From Maribacter algarum (ex Lu et al. 2025) (nom. illeg.) (GTDB taxonomy: Bacteria > Bacteroidota > Bacteroidia > Flavobacteriales > Flavobacteriaceae), in NCBI GenBank assembly GCA_947495915.1, contig CANMAW010000001.1, positions 1,054,001-1,118,000 of the forward strand: a stretch of 64,000 bases of DNA, in the 5' to 3' direction. A program made the translations under genes and the position numbers. The notes beneath the pieces were generated by a model, which saw nothing but the letters and a program-made list of their open reading frames with translations, had not been told where the DNA came from and searched no databases. Below are positions 8,410 to 17,148 of the stretch, one piece after another (positions within the stretch are counted from its first letter, which is position 1; the number at the start of each line of letters is the position of its first letter).

Positions 8410-9132
8410 ATGAAGACATTAAAAAGTAAAAGTTTAGTCATAGCCTTTGTAATCATAGCACATTTTAGTTATGGGCAAGGTACTTCAGAGTTTCTAACAA
8501 AATCTGATGCTTTCTTTAAAGAGAATGTGAAAAATGGTAGAGTAGCTTATAAGGCCATTAAAGAAAATCAAGCAGCACTAGATGAGTTATTAGTTTTGGC
8601 GAAAGACCTTACGGTTTCGAAAAGCGATGCTAGTGAATATCAAGCTTTTTGGATCAACGGTTATAATTTATTAGTAATTAACAGTATTGTCGAAAATTAC
8701 CCGATAAAATCACCTTTAGATAAGCCAGGTTTTTTTGATAAAACAAAGCATGATATTGGAGGAACAAGTATTACCTTAAATGATATTGAAAACAAATTAT
8801 TACGCAAGAACTTTCCAAAAGAAGCAAGGTTTCATTTCGTACTGGTGTGTGGTGGTTTAGGATGCCCACCTATAATAAATGAAGCGTATATGCCATCAAA
8901 TTTAGATGCTCAATTAGAAAGACAAACCAAATTAGCTTTGAATGACCCAAACTTTATTCAGGTAAATAAGAATAAGGTAAAAATTTCTCAAATTTTTGAA
9001 TGGTACAAAGGCGATTTTGAACATGAAGGAAAGGTTACAGATTTTATCAATAAATACAAATCAGAAAAGCTTCCTGAAAAAGTGAAAGTGTCTTATTACC
9101 CATACGACTGGACACTTAACGAAGTCAAATAA
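8410..9132 (+). CDS. DUF547 exported protein
   Basis: A 240-residue protein with a signal peptide ending near YGQ (residue 22-ish). The DUF547 core is visible: AFWINGYNLLVINSIV near residue 75, ITLNDIENKLLRK near 118, the FVLVCGGLGCPP cysteine-containing strand near 143, and IFEWYKGDF near 195. The function of DUF547 is not established. It is divergent from the FAD oxidoreductase/polyferredoxin pair and followed by a beta-barrel gene 97 bases downstream, suggesting a shared envelope redox role. Confidence 0.8.
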   Translation: MKTLKSKSLVIAFVIIAHFSYGQGTSEFLTKSDAFFKENVKNGRVAYKAIKENQAALDELLVLAKDLTVSKSDASEYQAFWINGYNLLVINSIVENYPIKSPLDKPGFFDKTKHDIGGTSITLNDIENKLLRKNFPKEARFHFVLVCGGLGCPPIINEAYMPSNLDAQLERQTKLALNDPNFIQVNKNKVKISQIFEWYKGDFEHEGKVTDFINKYKSEKLPEKVKVSYYPYDWTLNEVK

Positions 9133-9229
9133 ATACCCTTTAATTTAACGGATATTCTTTTCCTAAATTTACGTTTAGGCTAGGATTTCCATTGCAATAA
9201 CTAATCTAATTTTTAAAAAAATATAAGTA

Positions 9230-10198
9230 ATGAAAAATTTTAAAACGTATCTCGCATTAACTGGAATCTTATTTGCCACTTCTACATCTTTCGGACAAGA
9301 AGATATGAAGGAAAAAGAGATGGATGAACCACAACCAGCACAAAGTAATATTCAGCAATACACCCCTTCGAAACTAATTGGTAAAGGGCAGGTTGACCTA
9401 AAGTGGTTTAATAATTTATACACCCAAACGAAAAGCACCTTTTCAGAAGGTACTGAAGATCGTCAAACTTTTTTCACCTCTACAGTAGAAATATATACTG
9501 GAGTTGGAAATAATAACAGATGGAATGTCGGTGCTATTTTAGAATTTAGATCAAATGTTATCGGTGATCGAAGTGCAACTGATGTTTTTAAATTCGATGG
9601 CGAATCAGGAACAGCGCGATCTGGTTTTACCTCTATAGCTCCTTCGGTTAAGTTTGTGCCTTTTAAATCGGTAGGAAATTTTAGTATTCAAAGTTCATTT
9701 TTTATTCCTTTAGTTGATCAAGAAACAGAAGATGGATTGATAAATGACATGGGGCAAACCGTTCAAAATGCGGTTTTTTTAGATCAAAATGGTTTTATCT
9801 GGCAAAACAGATTCTTCTATGATTATACTTTTCCTGGTAATAAATGGCAGTTGTTTACTGAATTAAATTCTGAATATAGTTTCGGAAGCGATGCGCTACG
9901 TGATACCAACGGAAATACTATTGAAGGTAGTTTTGCTAATAATAGTTTAAACTTAACACCAGGGGTGTTTTTAAGCTATTTTCCAAGTTCAAAATTCACT
10001 GTTTTAGCCTTAGCACAACATTCGCAGCGAATTGATTTGGGTAATGATTTTACTCAAGACTTTACAGCAATTGGTGGCGGCGCTAAATATCAATTGACGA
10101 ATGCATTAAACTTAGAATTATTGTATACCAATTTTGTAAGAGGAAGCAACACAGGGCTTGGTCAAACTTTCAATCTAGGTTTAAGAGGTATTTTTTAG
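9230..10198 (+). CDS. Putative outer-membrane beta-barrel protein
   Basis: A 322-residue protein with a signal peptide ending around TSFGQ. The mature part has alternating hydrophobic/polar stretches rich in aromatic and glycine residues and ends with a barrel-like strand finishing in Phe (LGLRGIF). There is a short acidic and Met-containing segment just after the signal. I do not recognise a named family. It follows the DUF547 gene on the same strand and may form an operon with it, with the divergent redox pair as neighbours. Assignment as an outer-membrane barrel is from strand pattern only. Confidence 0.6.
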   Translation: MKNFKTYLALTGILFATSTSFGQEDMKEKEMDEPQPAQSNIQQYTPSKLIGKGQVDLKWFNNLYTQTKSTFSEGTEDRQTFFTSTVEIYTGVGNNNRWNVGAILEFRSNVIGDRSATDVFKFDGESGTARSGFTSIAPSVKFVPFKSVGNFSIQSSFFIPLVDQETEDGLINDMGQTVQNAVFLDQNGFIWQNRFFYDYTFPGNKWQLFTELNSEYSFGSDALRDTNGNTIEGSFANNSLNLTPGVFLSYFPSSKFTVLALAQHSQRIDLGNDFTQDFTAIGGGAKYQLTNALNLELLYTNFVRGSNTGLGQTFNLGLRGIF

Positions 10199-10270
10199 AA
10201 AAAGACTTTATGATTTGATTTTTCTATGATTCATTTAAAAACCTTTTATTTGTGATCTAATCACACTTAA

Positions 10271-11272
10271 ATGAGGGTTTTAGGAATACTGATTATTTGC
10301 TTACTGCAGGGCTCGTGTATGAGTCAAGTGAATCAGAAGATAAACGGAGTTAGTTTTGTTGCCTCACGTGAAGAGGCAACTCAATCACATGTTGATCAGG
10401 TAAAGGAAGTACACGCAAATCATGCTGCAGTAATGCCTTTCGGCTTTATGAGAGATCTAAATTCACCTGAAATTATTCATAACACTGATCGGCAATGGTT
10501 CGGTGAAACTAAATTAGGAGCGAAACAGTACATTGAAATTCTGCATAAGAATGGAATTAAGGTCATGGTCAAACCTCATATTTGGATTAGGCGTGGGGAG
10601 TTTACAGGTACCATGGCTATGAATTCTGAGGAAGATTGGAAAAGCCTAGAGAAATCATATGAAAGTTTTATACTTACCTATGCAGAGCTTGCTCAAGAAA
10701 CAAATGCTGAATTACTATGTATAGGTACTGAGTTAGAGCGATTTGTAGCTCAAAGACCAGTTTTTTGGAAAAAATTAATTCACAAGATTCGAGCTGTTTA
10801 TTCGGGAAAATTAACCTATGCTGCCAATTGGGATGAATATAGTAGAACTAGTTTTTGGGAAGATTTAGATTATATTGGTATTGATGCTTATTTTCCTTTA
10901 GGGGAAGAAAAAACACCAACATTAGCTCAATTAAAAGAAGGCTGGAAACGTTGGAAATCAAAAATTGCTGATTTATCAAAAGAGAAAAATAAACCAGTAC
11001 TTTTTACCGAGTTCGGTTACCGAAGTATGGATTTTACAGCCAAAAAACCATGGGAAGTTGAAAGACATCAAGAAAAAGTAAATCACGACGGACAAGTAAA
11101 TGCCCAAAGGGCCATATTTGAGGAGTTTTGGTCAGAAAAATGGTTTGCCGGAGGATATGTTTGGAAATGGTTTATCAATCATGAAGAAGCCGGCGGTATG
11201 GATGATAATAGATTTACACCTCAGAATAAGCCTGCAGAAAAAGTAATTGCCGAATTTTTCAAAACTCACTAA
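10271..11272 (+). CDS. GH113-like glycoside hydrolase (beta-mannanase type), exported
   Basis: A 333-residue TIM-barrel protein with an N-terminal signal and a Cys at residue 16 that may be lipidated, although the residue at -3 is atypical. Motifs fit GH113: KVMVKPHIWIRRGEF, CIGTELERF (acid/base Glu, residue about 157) and FTEFGYRS (nucleophile Glu, residue about 247), with YIGIDAYFPLG between. GH113 members cleave beta-1,4-mannans or related glycans. The gene is followed after one base by a small lipoprotein gene. No SusC/D pair is nearby, so this is not a canonical polysaccharide locus. Substrate is inference. Confidence 0.78.
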   Translation: MRVLGILIICLLQGSCMSQVNQKINGVSFVASREEATQSHVDQVKEVHANHAAVMPFGFMRDLNSPEIIHNTDRQWFGETKLGAKQYIEILHKNGIKVMVKPHIWIRRGEFTGTMAMNSEEDWKSLEKSYESFILTYAELAQETNAELLCIGTELERFVAQRPVFWKKLIHKIRAVYSGKLTYAANWDEYSRTSFWEDLDYIGIDAYFPLGEEKTPTLAQLKEGWKRWKSKIADLSKEKNKPVLFTEFGYRSMDFTAKKPWEVERHQEKVNHDGQVNAQRAIFEEFWSEKWFAGGYVWKWFINHEEAGGMDDNRFTPQNKPAEKVIAEFFKTH

Positions 11273-11273
11273 G

Positions 11274-12002
11274 ATGTGTAGATACTATTTTTTGTTGATT
11301 ACTGCATTAATCGTTAGTTGTTCAAATGATGCGCTTGATATAGAAGAAACATTGCAAGATAGTTTGACAAGTAAAAAAGTAATAATAGATAATGTTATAG
11401 CTTGTGCGGCAAACAATGAGAATGATGAATTAGTAAGTGTCTTTTTTTATCCAAGATCAGGTGCATCGAACATTCGGTATTATGAAACATTAAATGCTAC
11501 TGTCGATAAAGATGATTTTAAAAACTACACCCAAGTAGAGTTTCCTTTGATTGATGTTTTTAATGGATATTTAAAAAAGTTTGAAGTTTCTGCAGAAACA
11601 GAAAAATGGGTAATCGTCGCGTTTGATGAAATGGGAGAAACCCATTTGTCAAATCCCATTCGATTGAAACATAAAACAAAACCGACAGAATTTCTATCAC
11701 AAATTATCACTGCTAACCTAACAACTAATATGCCTTTATTTTCATGGCAAGAAGGTAAATATCTTGATACGGCAATTTATTTTCAAGTTATTTCAGACAA
11801 CCAAAACAATCTGATTTCAGGTACATATACCTACGAAACTGAATTTCAATACTATCAATTAGATAATGTTGTATTGAACATTACAAAAGGCACGCCACCA
11901 GCTTTACAAAGTGGAGATAAACATTACTTTACTTTAATGGGGGTGAGTGAAGATAATTGGGTAAATCTATTTTCTGAACTTTCTTTTGAAGTTTTAGAGT
12001 AA
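11274..12002 (+). CDS. Small lipoprotein of unknown function
   Basis: A 242-residue protein starting at the ATG at 11274, one base after the glycosidase stop. An upstream in-frame ATG at 11247 lies inside that gene and would spoil the signal peptide. The N-terminus has a short hydrophobic stretch and a lipobox-like IVSCSN, so lipidation at Cys is likely. The rest is strand-rich with no motif I recognise. Tight linkage suggests co-expression with the GH113-like enzyme. Confidence 0.6.
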   Translation: MCRYYFLLITALIVSCSNDALDIEETLQDSLTSKKVIIDNVIACAANNENDELVSVFFYPRSGASNIRYYETLNATVDKDDFKNYTQVEFPLIDVFNGYLKKFEVSAETEKWVIVAFDEMGETHLSNPIRLKHKTKPTEFLSQIITANLTTNMPLFSWQEGKYLDTAIYFQVISDNQNNLISGTYTYETEFQYYQLDNVVLNITKGTPPALQSGDKHYFTLMGVSEDNWVNLFSELSFEVLE

Positions 12003-12084
12003 GCCCATATTATGAATCATTTAAGTGATGTGATTTTTTTGTTATGCCTATAATGTATCTTCGTGTCTTCAATCAATGTAAAAC

Positions 12085-13347
12085 ATGTTGAGGTCGATCC
12101 TTTTTGTTATACTGTTTTTTTTATATGCCGTAACTTTTGGGCAGAGTAGTTTGGTTTCAGAAATCAAAATTGAAGGTGCTAAAAAAACTAAAACCACCTT
12201 TTTAAAAAAATTGATTAAACTGCAACAGGGCATGCAACTTGATTCCGTATTGATAGCTAATGATATAGCTCGACTTAAGCGATTACCGTCAATTTCTCAT
12301 GCTTATTTTAAAGTAGAATCTGCTATTGAAGACCAGTATAAGGTTTTTTACTATATAGAAGAGAACTTTACCTTAATACCCTATGCCAATCTTTTTTCTT
12401 CATCGAATGATGATTTTGCCTTTCGAATTGGACTACAAGAGTTTAATTTTTTAGGAAGGAATATTACCCTTGGAGGTTTTTATCAATATGATATTTTTCA
12501 TTCTTATGGCTTAAGTGTTCGCGCGCCTTATTTGTTTAGTAGCAAAATAGGTATTGCTTTGAACTACCAAGATTTTACAACCCAAGAACCTGTCTTTTTT
12601 AATAACACTACGGCTGATTATAAATACAATAACCAAGGAGTAGAGTTATTAGGTTTGTACGAGTTTAATTTTAGAAACAGAATAGAATTAGGGGGAAGCC
12701 TTTTTACAGAAAAATATGAGTACTTGTTTGGTGCAACAAGTCCTCAAGTTCCTCAAACATTAAACGTTAGTAAACACTTGTTTAAACTAATTTATGAATA
12801 TAACGCTATAGATTATTATTACCATTATTTAGAGGGTTTTAGAAGTGCTCTTAATTTTCAATATGTTGGTAGTTCAGATGCTACTTTACCCGAATTTCTT
12901 ATAGGGTTTAATGATTTTACCTATTTTCATCGCATTGGCGAACGAGGCAATTGGGCAAGTAGATTACGATTGGGTTTAGCGAGTAATGTCGAAACACCTT
13001 TTGCACCTTTTACGGTCGACAATAATTTGAATATTCGAGGCGTAGGAAATACGATCGATAGAGGTACCGGTGCCATTGTTTTAAATACCGAATATCGTCA
13101 TACTATAGTTGATAAGAATTGGTTTGTACTGCAAGGTAATTTTTTTATAGATGGAGGTTCATGGCGTAATCCTGGAGGTGATTTTGGCGATTTTGCAGAT
13201 AGTCAAAATATAAGAATTTACCCAGGTGTAGGACTACGCTTTATGCACAAAAAGATATTTAATGCCATCTTTAGAATTGATTATGGCTATGGAATTACAG
13301 AGGAAGCTTCTAGCGGACTTGTTTTTGGCATTGGTCAATATTTTTAG
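12085..13347 (+). CDS. Omp85-family outer-membrane protein with a single POTRA-like domain
   Basis: A 420-residue protein with a signal peptide ending at TFGQ. Residues of about 22-95 look like one POTRA domain (SEIKIEGAKKT start, then LKRLPSISHAYFKV). The remainder is a 16-strand-type barrel with IRGVGN near residue 313, the position of the conserved VRGY/F motif of Omp85 proteins, and a C-terminal strand ending in Phe (FGIGQYF). BamA has five POTRAs and TamA three, so this short form is distinct. Function could be protein or lipid insertion. It follows the glycosidase and lipoprotein genes after an 82-base gap. Confidence 0.72.
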   Translation: MLRSILFVILFFLYAVTFGQSSLVSEIKIEGAKKTKTTFLKKLIKLQQGMQLDSVLIANDIARLKRLPSISHAYFKVESAIEDQYKVFYYIEENFTLIPYANLFSSSNDDFAFRIGLQEFNFLGRNITLGGFYQYDIFHSYGLSVRAPYLFSSKIGIALNYQDFTTQEPVFFNNTTADYKYNNQGVELLGLYEFNFRNRIELGGSLFTEKYEYLFGATSPQVPQTLNVSKHLFKLIYEYNAIDYYYHYLEGFRSALNFQYVGSSDATLPEFLIGFNDFTYFHRIGERGNWASRLRLGLASNVETPFAPFTVDNNLNIRGVGNTIDRGTGAIVLNTEYRHTIVDKNWFVLQGNFFIDGGSWRNPGGDFGDFADSQNIRIYPGVGLRFMHKKIFNAIFRIDYGYGITEEASSGLVFGIGQYF

Positions 13348-13416
13348 TCTTCTTTATTGTTGAATAAATCGTTAACTAATTTTTTAAAATTTTAAATCCA
13401 TTTCATTTGGGTTTGA

Positions 13417-13424
13417 TAATTTTG
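13417..13424 (+). promoter_or_regulatory. Candidate -7 element upstream of the amidase
   Basis: TAATTTTG matches TAnnTTTG exactly. It lies about 77 bases before the chosen ATG of the amidase. A clear -33 TTG at the right distance is not seen, so this is tentative. Confidence 0.35.
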
Positions 13425-13500
13425 TACTCGATTTAAAAAAGTTTTAGGCATTGTTTTTGAAGTTCAGATTGAACACTGAACGGTATTGAAGAATATAAAT

Positions 13501-14550
13501 ATGAAAGGTAGGTTTTTGGTTGTTCTTATATTTCTCACACAAATGGTGGTTTGTGCTCAAGATTCTTTAACAGTAGTAACTGCTGAGAAAGGAGACGGCA
13601 TTCTTTCTTTATTGCGTAAACAAGGCATGAACCCTTATGATGCTTATGATGATTTCATAGCGATGAATATTTCCAATTTAAGAGATAGTGTTCATTTATA
13701 TGAAGGTCGAGACTATGTTATACCCAAAGTACAATTAGATACTGTTGCTATCGTAGATTCCATTCAGCAAAAGTCTACAAAAATTAAAAAAATTATAGGA
13801 GATGAATTTGCGATTTTTGGTGAAAAACATGCATCTGTTCTTTCAAAAAGTGAAAAACTAAAGGGGGCAGTTTATTATTTGGTATCTGGTCATGGTGGTC
13901 CTGACCCTGGGGCGATGGCTGTATATGGGGGTAAGTCTATTGCTGAAGATGAATATGCTTATGATATTACATTACGATTGGCAAAAGAGTTGTTATCGCA
14001 TGGGGCTATTGTTTATGTGATTATCCGTGATCCGAATGACGGTATTAGAGATGCTCGAATACTCGAAATTGATCATGATGAAGTTGCTTATGGTGATAAA
14101 GTAATTCCTCTAAATCATAGTGCAAGACTTCGACAACGTGTTGATATCGTGAATCAATTACACGCCAAGAATAGGGGTAAGTTTCAGCGCTTAATAGTAA
14201 CCCATGTTGATAGTCGAAGCAAGGGGCAAAATATTGATGTCTTTTTTTATCATCATAAAGACAGTAAGAATGGTAAAAAACTAGCAGAAAGCATTCACAA
14301 AACCTTTCGCAAAAAGTATAAAAAATATCAGCCCAACAGAACTTATACAGGCACCTTCGGAGATAGAACGGGTTTGTATTTGGTGAAGCGTACGCACCCA
14401 GCAATGGCCTATATTGAAATAGGAAATATTCGAAATGTTAAGGATCAACGACGTATTTTAGATCCCGAAAATCGACAGGCACTTGCCAAGTGGATTTCAG
14501 AAGGTGTTATCTTAGATTTTGAAAGTGGAGAAATAGGACGAATTCGATAG
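13501..14550 (+). CDS. N-acetylmuramoyl-L-alanine amidase (Amidase_3 type)
   Basis: Cleaves the amide bond between muramic acid and the stem peptide in peptidoglycan. 349 residues from the ATG at 13501; a TTG five codons earlier is less likely. A signal peptide ends near VCAQ, followed by about 90 residues that may include a degenerate LysM-like region. The zinc ligands are visible in SGHGGPDPG, then DEYAYD (Glu), VTHVDSR (His) and a late IEIGNI with the catalytic Glu. A long insertion between the second and third ligands is typical of Bacteroidota members. Acts in the periplasm, probably in wall turnover or daughter-cell separation. Confidence 0.85.
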   Translation: MKGRFLVVLIFLTQMVVCAQDSLTVVTAEKGDGILSLLRKQGMNPYDAYDDFIAMNISNLRDSVHLYEGRDYVIPKVQLDTVAIVDSIQQKSTKIKKIIGDEFAIFGEKHASVLSKSEKLKGAVYYLVSGHGGPDPGAMAVYGGKSIAEDEYAYDITLRLAKELLSHGAIVYVIIRDPNDGIRDARILEIDHDEVAYGDKVIPLNHSARLRQRVDIVNQLHAKNRGKFQRLIVTHVDSRSKGQNIDVFFYHHKDSKNGKKLAESIHKTFRKKYKKYQPNRTYTGTFGDRTGLYLVKRTHPAMAYIEIGNIRNVKDQRRILDPENRQALAKWISEGVILDFESGEIGRIR

Positions 14551-14569
14551 TGTGTTGGGTATTGTAAAA

Positions 14570-14611
14570 AACCCATACCTACTTCTTCAATACAACGAAG
14601 TGATACGGGTT
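14570..14611. terminator. Imperfect hairpin between convergent genes
   Basis: AACCC-TA-C-ACTTC arm pairs with GAAGT-TA-GGGTT after an eleven-base loop, with one bulge and one mismatch. It sits between the convergent amidase and kelch genes, so it may end transcription from either side. There is an A-run on the left flank but only a short T-run on the right. Confidence 0.4.
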
Positions 14612-14641
14612 TAGAACTACTCAAATACTAACAAACTAGGT

Positions 14642-16213
14642 CTAGTTTAAATCTGCAACAAGAACATCCCAATTTTGAAATTCTCCCTCAGCAATCTCCT
14701 CTGACTGGCCATAGAGTACGTACATTTTTCCATTAATAATCGCCATGGAATGTATAGTCTCAAACTCAGGACTATTCAAATCGGTCTGTAATTCAGTAAA
14801 CGTGTTGGTGTTGGTATCATAAACTCCAACATAGGGTTCAATATCAGATTGTGTTATAAATTCATCGATAATGCCATCTCCATCAGCATCATCGGTGAAT
14901 GATTTAATCTGACCTGCAACGAAAATGAGATTTTCTTGTTTACCGGTATAAGTAAAGTGTAGACCTACAGGTAATTCTTCTATAGTTAAGGTTGTGGTTT
15001 CAAAATCATAAATGTAAATGGTATTTTTAGCTTGTTGACCAACAAACTCTTCTGTGCCACCAAAAACATAAATTTTATTTTGAACAATTTCTGCTCTGGC
15101 ACCACTTCTAGTTTCAGGCATGGTAGCAGAGGTACTTAAATTAGCATTAATATCATCCCATTTGAAAATTTCATCTCCCATTGTTTGAGTTCCGTCTAGA
15201 GAGCCACCCACAATATAAATTTCATCGTTTAAAACAGCAGAACCGTGTCTAGATAAAAATATTTCACCGTCATAAGATTCTGTTGTTGGTTCTAACACTA
15301 AGTTTTGATCGTAGGTGTTAATATACTGACCTCCTACTACTTTGAGTTTGTTGTCAATGATATGCAGTTGTTTTGAAACAAAATCAGATTGAAAAAATAA
15401 TTTATCAGTTTGATTAGAACTATTGATGTCAAATCTTGTGACTCGTTCTGGATTGATGCCGGTTTCACCACGCATATCACCTTCTCGCGTTACAATGAAA
15501 ATACTGTTGCTACTATTAGAGCCTACCATACCTGGCGCAAAACCAGCAACAGCATTTGAAGCATATGTAAATGCATGTGTAAAGTTAAGGGGAGCTGTTG
15601 GTATTTGAACATAGTCTGAAGCAGTCTTGGGCGCTAATGAAATAGCTATAGTTGCCGTTTCTTCACCAGTTAGGGTACCGGTAATTGTATTTTCATCAAC
15701 ATAGGTAAAAGTAAAGCCAGCAGATGCACTTTCTAAATCTACGCTACTATCGCCGACGAAATCAAATGCAAATTTGGCCGGAGACTCATAATAATCAAGT
15801 AAAGTTTCTTCTAAGGTGCTACCAAGGGTGTTAATAATATTTCCCGTTCGCCATTCTAAAGTGCCATTAAAATCTGTTTTTGAACTTTCAAATACGCTAT
15901 TTATAAAGATGATTTCATCATCTATAACATTAAAGTTTGTTGAAATGTCGATCGTGCCTTTTGAATTAGTTAAAATTGCTTCTGTTATTTTCCAAACTTT
16001 TTTGTCGGTATTGGTCAATTGATCTAATGTGTTTTGACGTTCAGCGGCTAGTTCTTCCGCTGGGTCAGGAGTTGGTTCTTCAACCGGATCTTCTTTCTGC
16101 TCTTGTTCTTGCTGAGGGTCAACATCAGTGATTACATTGTCATCACTACCGCAATTAGTAAGTAATAAGGCTAATACAATTAATAAAAGTAGTTGAATGG
16201 GTTTGGTGTGCAT
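14642..16213 (-). CDS. Kelch-repeat lipoprotein
   Basis: A 523-residue lipoprotein: signal LLLLIVLALLLTNCGSDD with lipidated Cys near residue 21, then an acidic, proline- and glutamate-rich linker (about 25-58). Residues of about 60-200 form a strand-rich domain resembling lipocalin-like domains of Bacteroidota lipoproteins. From about 210 to the end there are kelch-type repeats, visible as IYIVGGSLDG, IYVFGGTEEF and MYVLYGQ. The repeats should form a beta-propeller. No enzyme residues are recognised; a binding role at the cell surface is inference. Confidence 0.72.
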   Translation of the reverse strand: MHTKPIQLLLLIVLALLLTNCGSDDNVITDVDPQQEQEQKEDPVEEPTPDPAEELAAERQNTLDQLTNTDKKVWKITEAILTNSKGTIDISTNFNVIDDEIIFINSVFESSKTDFNGTLEWRTGNIINTLGSTLEETLLDYYESPAKFAFDFVGDSSVDLESASAGFTFTYVDENTITGTLTGEETATIAISLAPKTASDYVQIPTAPLNFTHAFTYASNAVAGFAPGMVGSNSSNSIFIVTREGDMRGETGINPERVTRFDINSSNQTDKLFFQSDFVSKQLHIIDNKLKVVGGQYINTYDQNLVLEPTTESYDGEIFLSRHGSAVLNDEIYIVGGSLDGTQTMGDEIFKWDDINANLSTSATMPETRSGARAEIVQNKIYVFGGTEEFVGQQAKNTIYIYDFETTTLTIEELPVGLHFTYTGKQENLIFVAGQIKSFTDDADGDGIIDEFITQSDIEPYVGVYDTNTNTFTELQTDLNSPEFETIHSMAIINGKMYVLYGQSEEIAEGEFQNWDVLVADLN

Positions 16214-16243
16214 AGAGCTATGGTTTTAAGGATTATTTTATCT

Positions 16244-16271
16244 CAAAACTATATTTTGAATTAAATGCAAA
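16244..16271 (-). promoter_or_regulatory. Candidate promoter of the kelch lipoprotein
   Basis: Minus-strand TTTG at 16271-16268 is followed after 16 bases by TAGTTTTG at 16251-16244, an exact match to TAnnTTTG. Spacing is slightly short. Transcription would begin near 16237, about 24 bases before the ATG. Confidence 0.45.
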
Positions 16272-16333
16272 CCATACCTATTGAAGGGTATTTTAATGTA
16301 AAATAAAGAACTTAGTGTTTCTATTAGTGAAAA

Positions 16334-17047
16334 TTAATAACTAATATTTCGTGAATAGTAATCATGCAATTGCTTCGGACTGGCACCTAAGAAATTCTTT
16401 AAATGTATCATTCCGAAATGGTATTGAAGTTTAATTACGCCGTATTTCTCATATTTTCTTGCCGAAGTCACCACGTGCGAAGAGAGAACAGTAAATGATG
16501 TTATTTCATATAATCGAGCAATGAATTTATAATCTTCATAAATGATATAGTTTTCATCATAACCGCCTGTTTTATGAAACAATTTTTTGGTTATAAATAA
16601 AGATTGATCGCCTCCTCGACAAATTTTCAGATTGATTTTAGTTAACCAAGCAAAAAAGTTTAAAAAATGGCTATTATTGTCAAATTTCATTTGAAAACAA
16701 CCCGCTTCGGTTCCCCCTTGAACGGCATCAATTATTTGCTGGTCAAAATTTAAAGGTGTTAAAGTATCAACATGCAAAAAGTAAAGGATGTCACCAGTAG
16801 CAAAACGAGCTCCATAGTTCATTTGTTTAGCACGACCTTTAGTGGTATATAAAACGCTAGCACCTTGTTTTATGGCTAATTCAACTGTTTTATCTGTGCT
16901 ACCACCATCAACGACCAAAACTTCTTTGATAAGTTTTCGCGAGCTCGATGCTTTTAAATGTTCAAGTGTTTTAGAAATTGTTTGTGCTTCATTGAGTACA
17001 GGAATTATAACACTTATTTTCGAATCGCTTGGTTTCATTAAAATCAC
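16334..17047 (-). CDS. GT2 glycosyltransferase, TIGR04283-like (arsenosugar-linked family)
   Basis: A 237-residue GT2 enzyme: ISVIIPVLNEAQTI, VVDGGSTDKT, the TTKGRAKQMNYGA segment, FLHVDT (acidic motif) and the late ICRGGDQSLFI block. The GRAxQMNxGA and GGDQ signatures are typical of the TIGR04283 family, annotated as arsenosugar biosynthesis or rSAM/selenodomain-associated transferase 2. It lies 101 bases beyond the purine nucleoside phosphorylase gene on the same strand. Start could also be the ATG at 17038. Function in arsenic or selenium chemistry is family-level inference and no arsM or arsS is visible here. Confidence 0.8.
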   Translation of the reverse strand: MILMKPSDSKISVIIPVLNEAQTISKTLEHLKASSSRKLIKEVLVVDGGSTDKTVELAIKQGASVLYTTKGRAKQMNYGARFATGDILYFLHVDTLTPLNFDQQIIDAVQGGTEAGCFQMKFDNNSHFLNFFAWLTKINLKICRGGDQSLFITKKLFHKTGGYDENYIIYEDYKFIARLYEITSFTVLSSHVVTSARKYEKYGVIKLQYHFGMIHLKNFLGASPKQLHDYYSRNISY

Positions 17048-17062
17048 GGCATTAAAAGACTA

Positions 17063-17070
17063 CAAATCTA
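17063..17070 (-). promoter_or_regulatory. Candidate -7 element for the TIGR04283-like gene
   Basis: Minus-strand TAGATTTG matches TAnnTTTG. It would start transcription near 17056, only about nine bases before the ATG at 17047. It suggests this gene can be transcribed apart from the upstream phosphorylase. No -33 TTG at the usual spacing. Confidence 0.35.
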
Positions 17071-17148
17071 TAAAGATGAATATTCGGTGTTAATATAATA
17101 CGACGTGAATTATAATCGATACTTACGTTAAATCAGGTGAAATGTAAT

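Noticed and set aside
9162-9179. CCTAAA/TTTAGG inverted repeat after the DUF547 gene as a terminator
   Set aside because: Only six A-T-rich pairs and no T-run; likely chance or a weak stem.
11247-11273. Longer start of the small lipoprotein
   Set aside because: It lies inside the glycosidase gene and would place hydrophilic residues before the lipoprotein signal.
14045-14404. 119-codon frame antisense to the amidase
   Set aside because: The amidase has complete catalytic motifs; this frame has a Cys/Tyr-rich composition typical of antisense artefacts.
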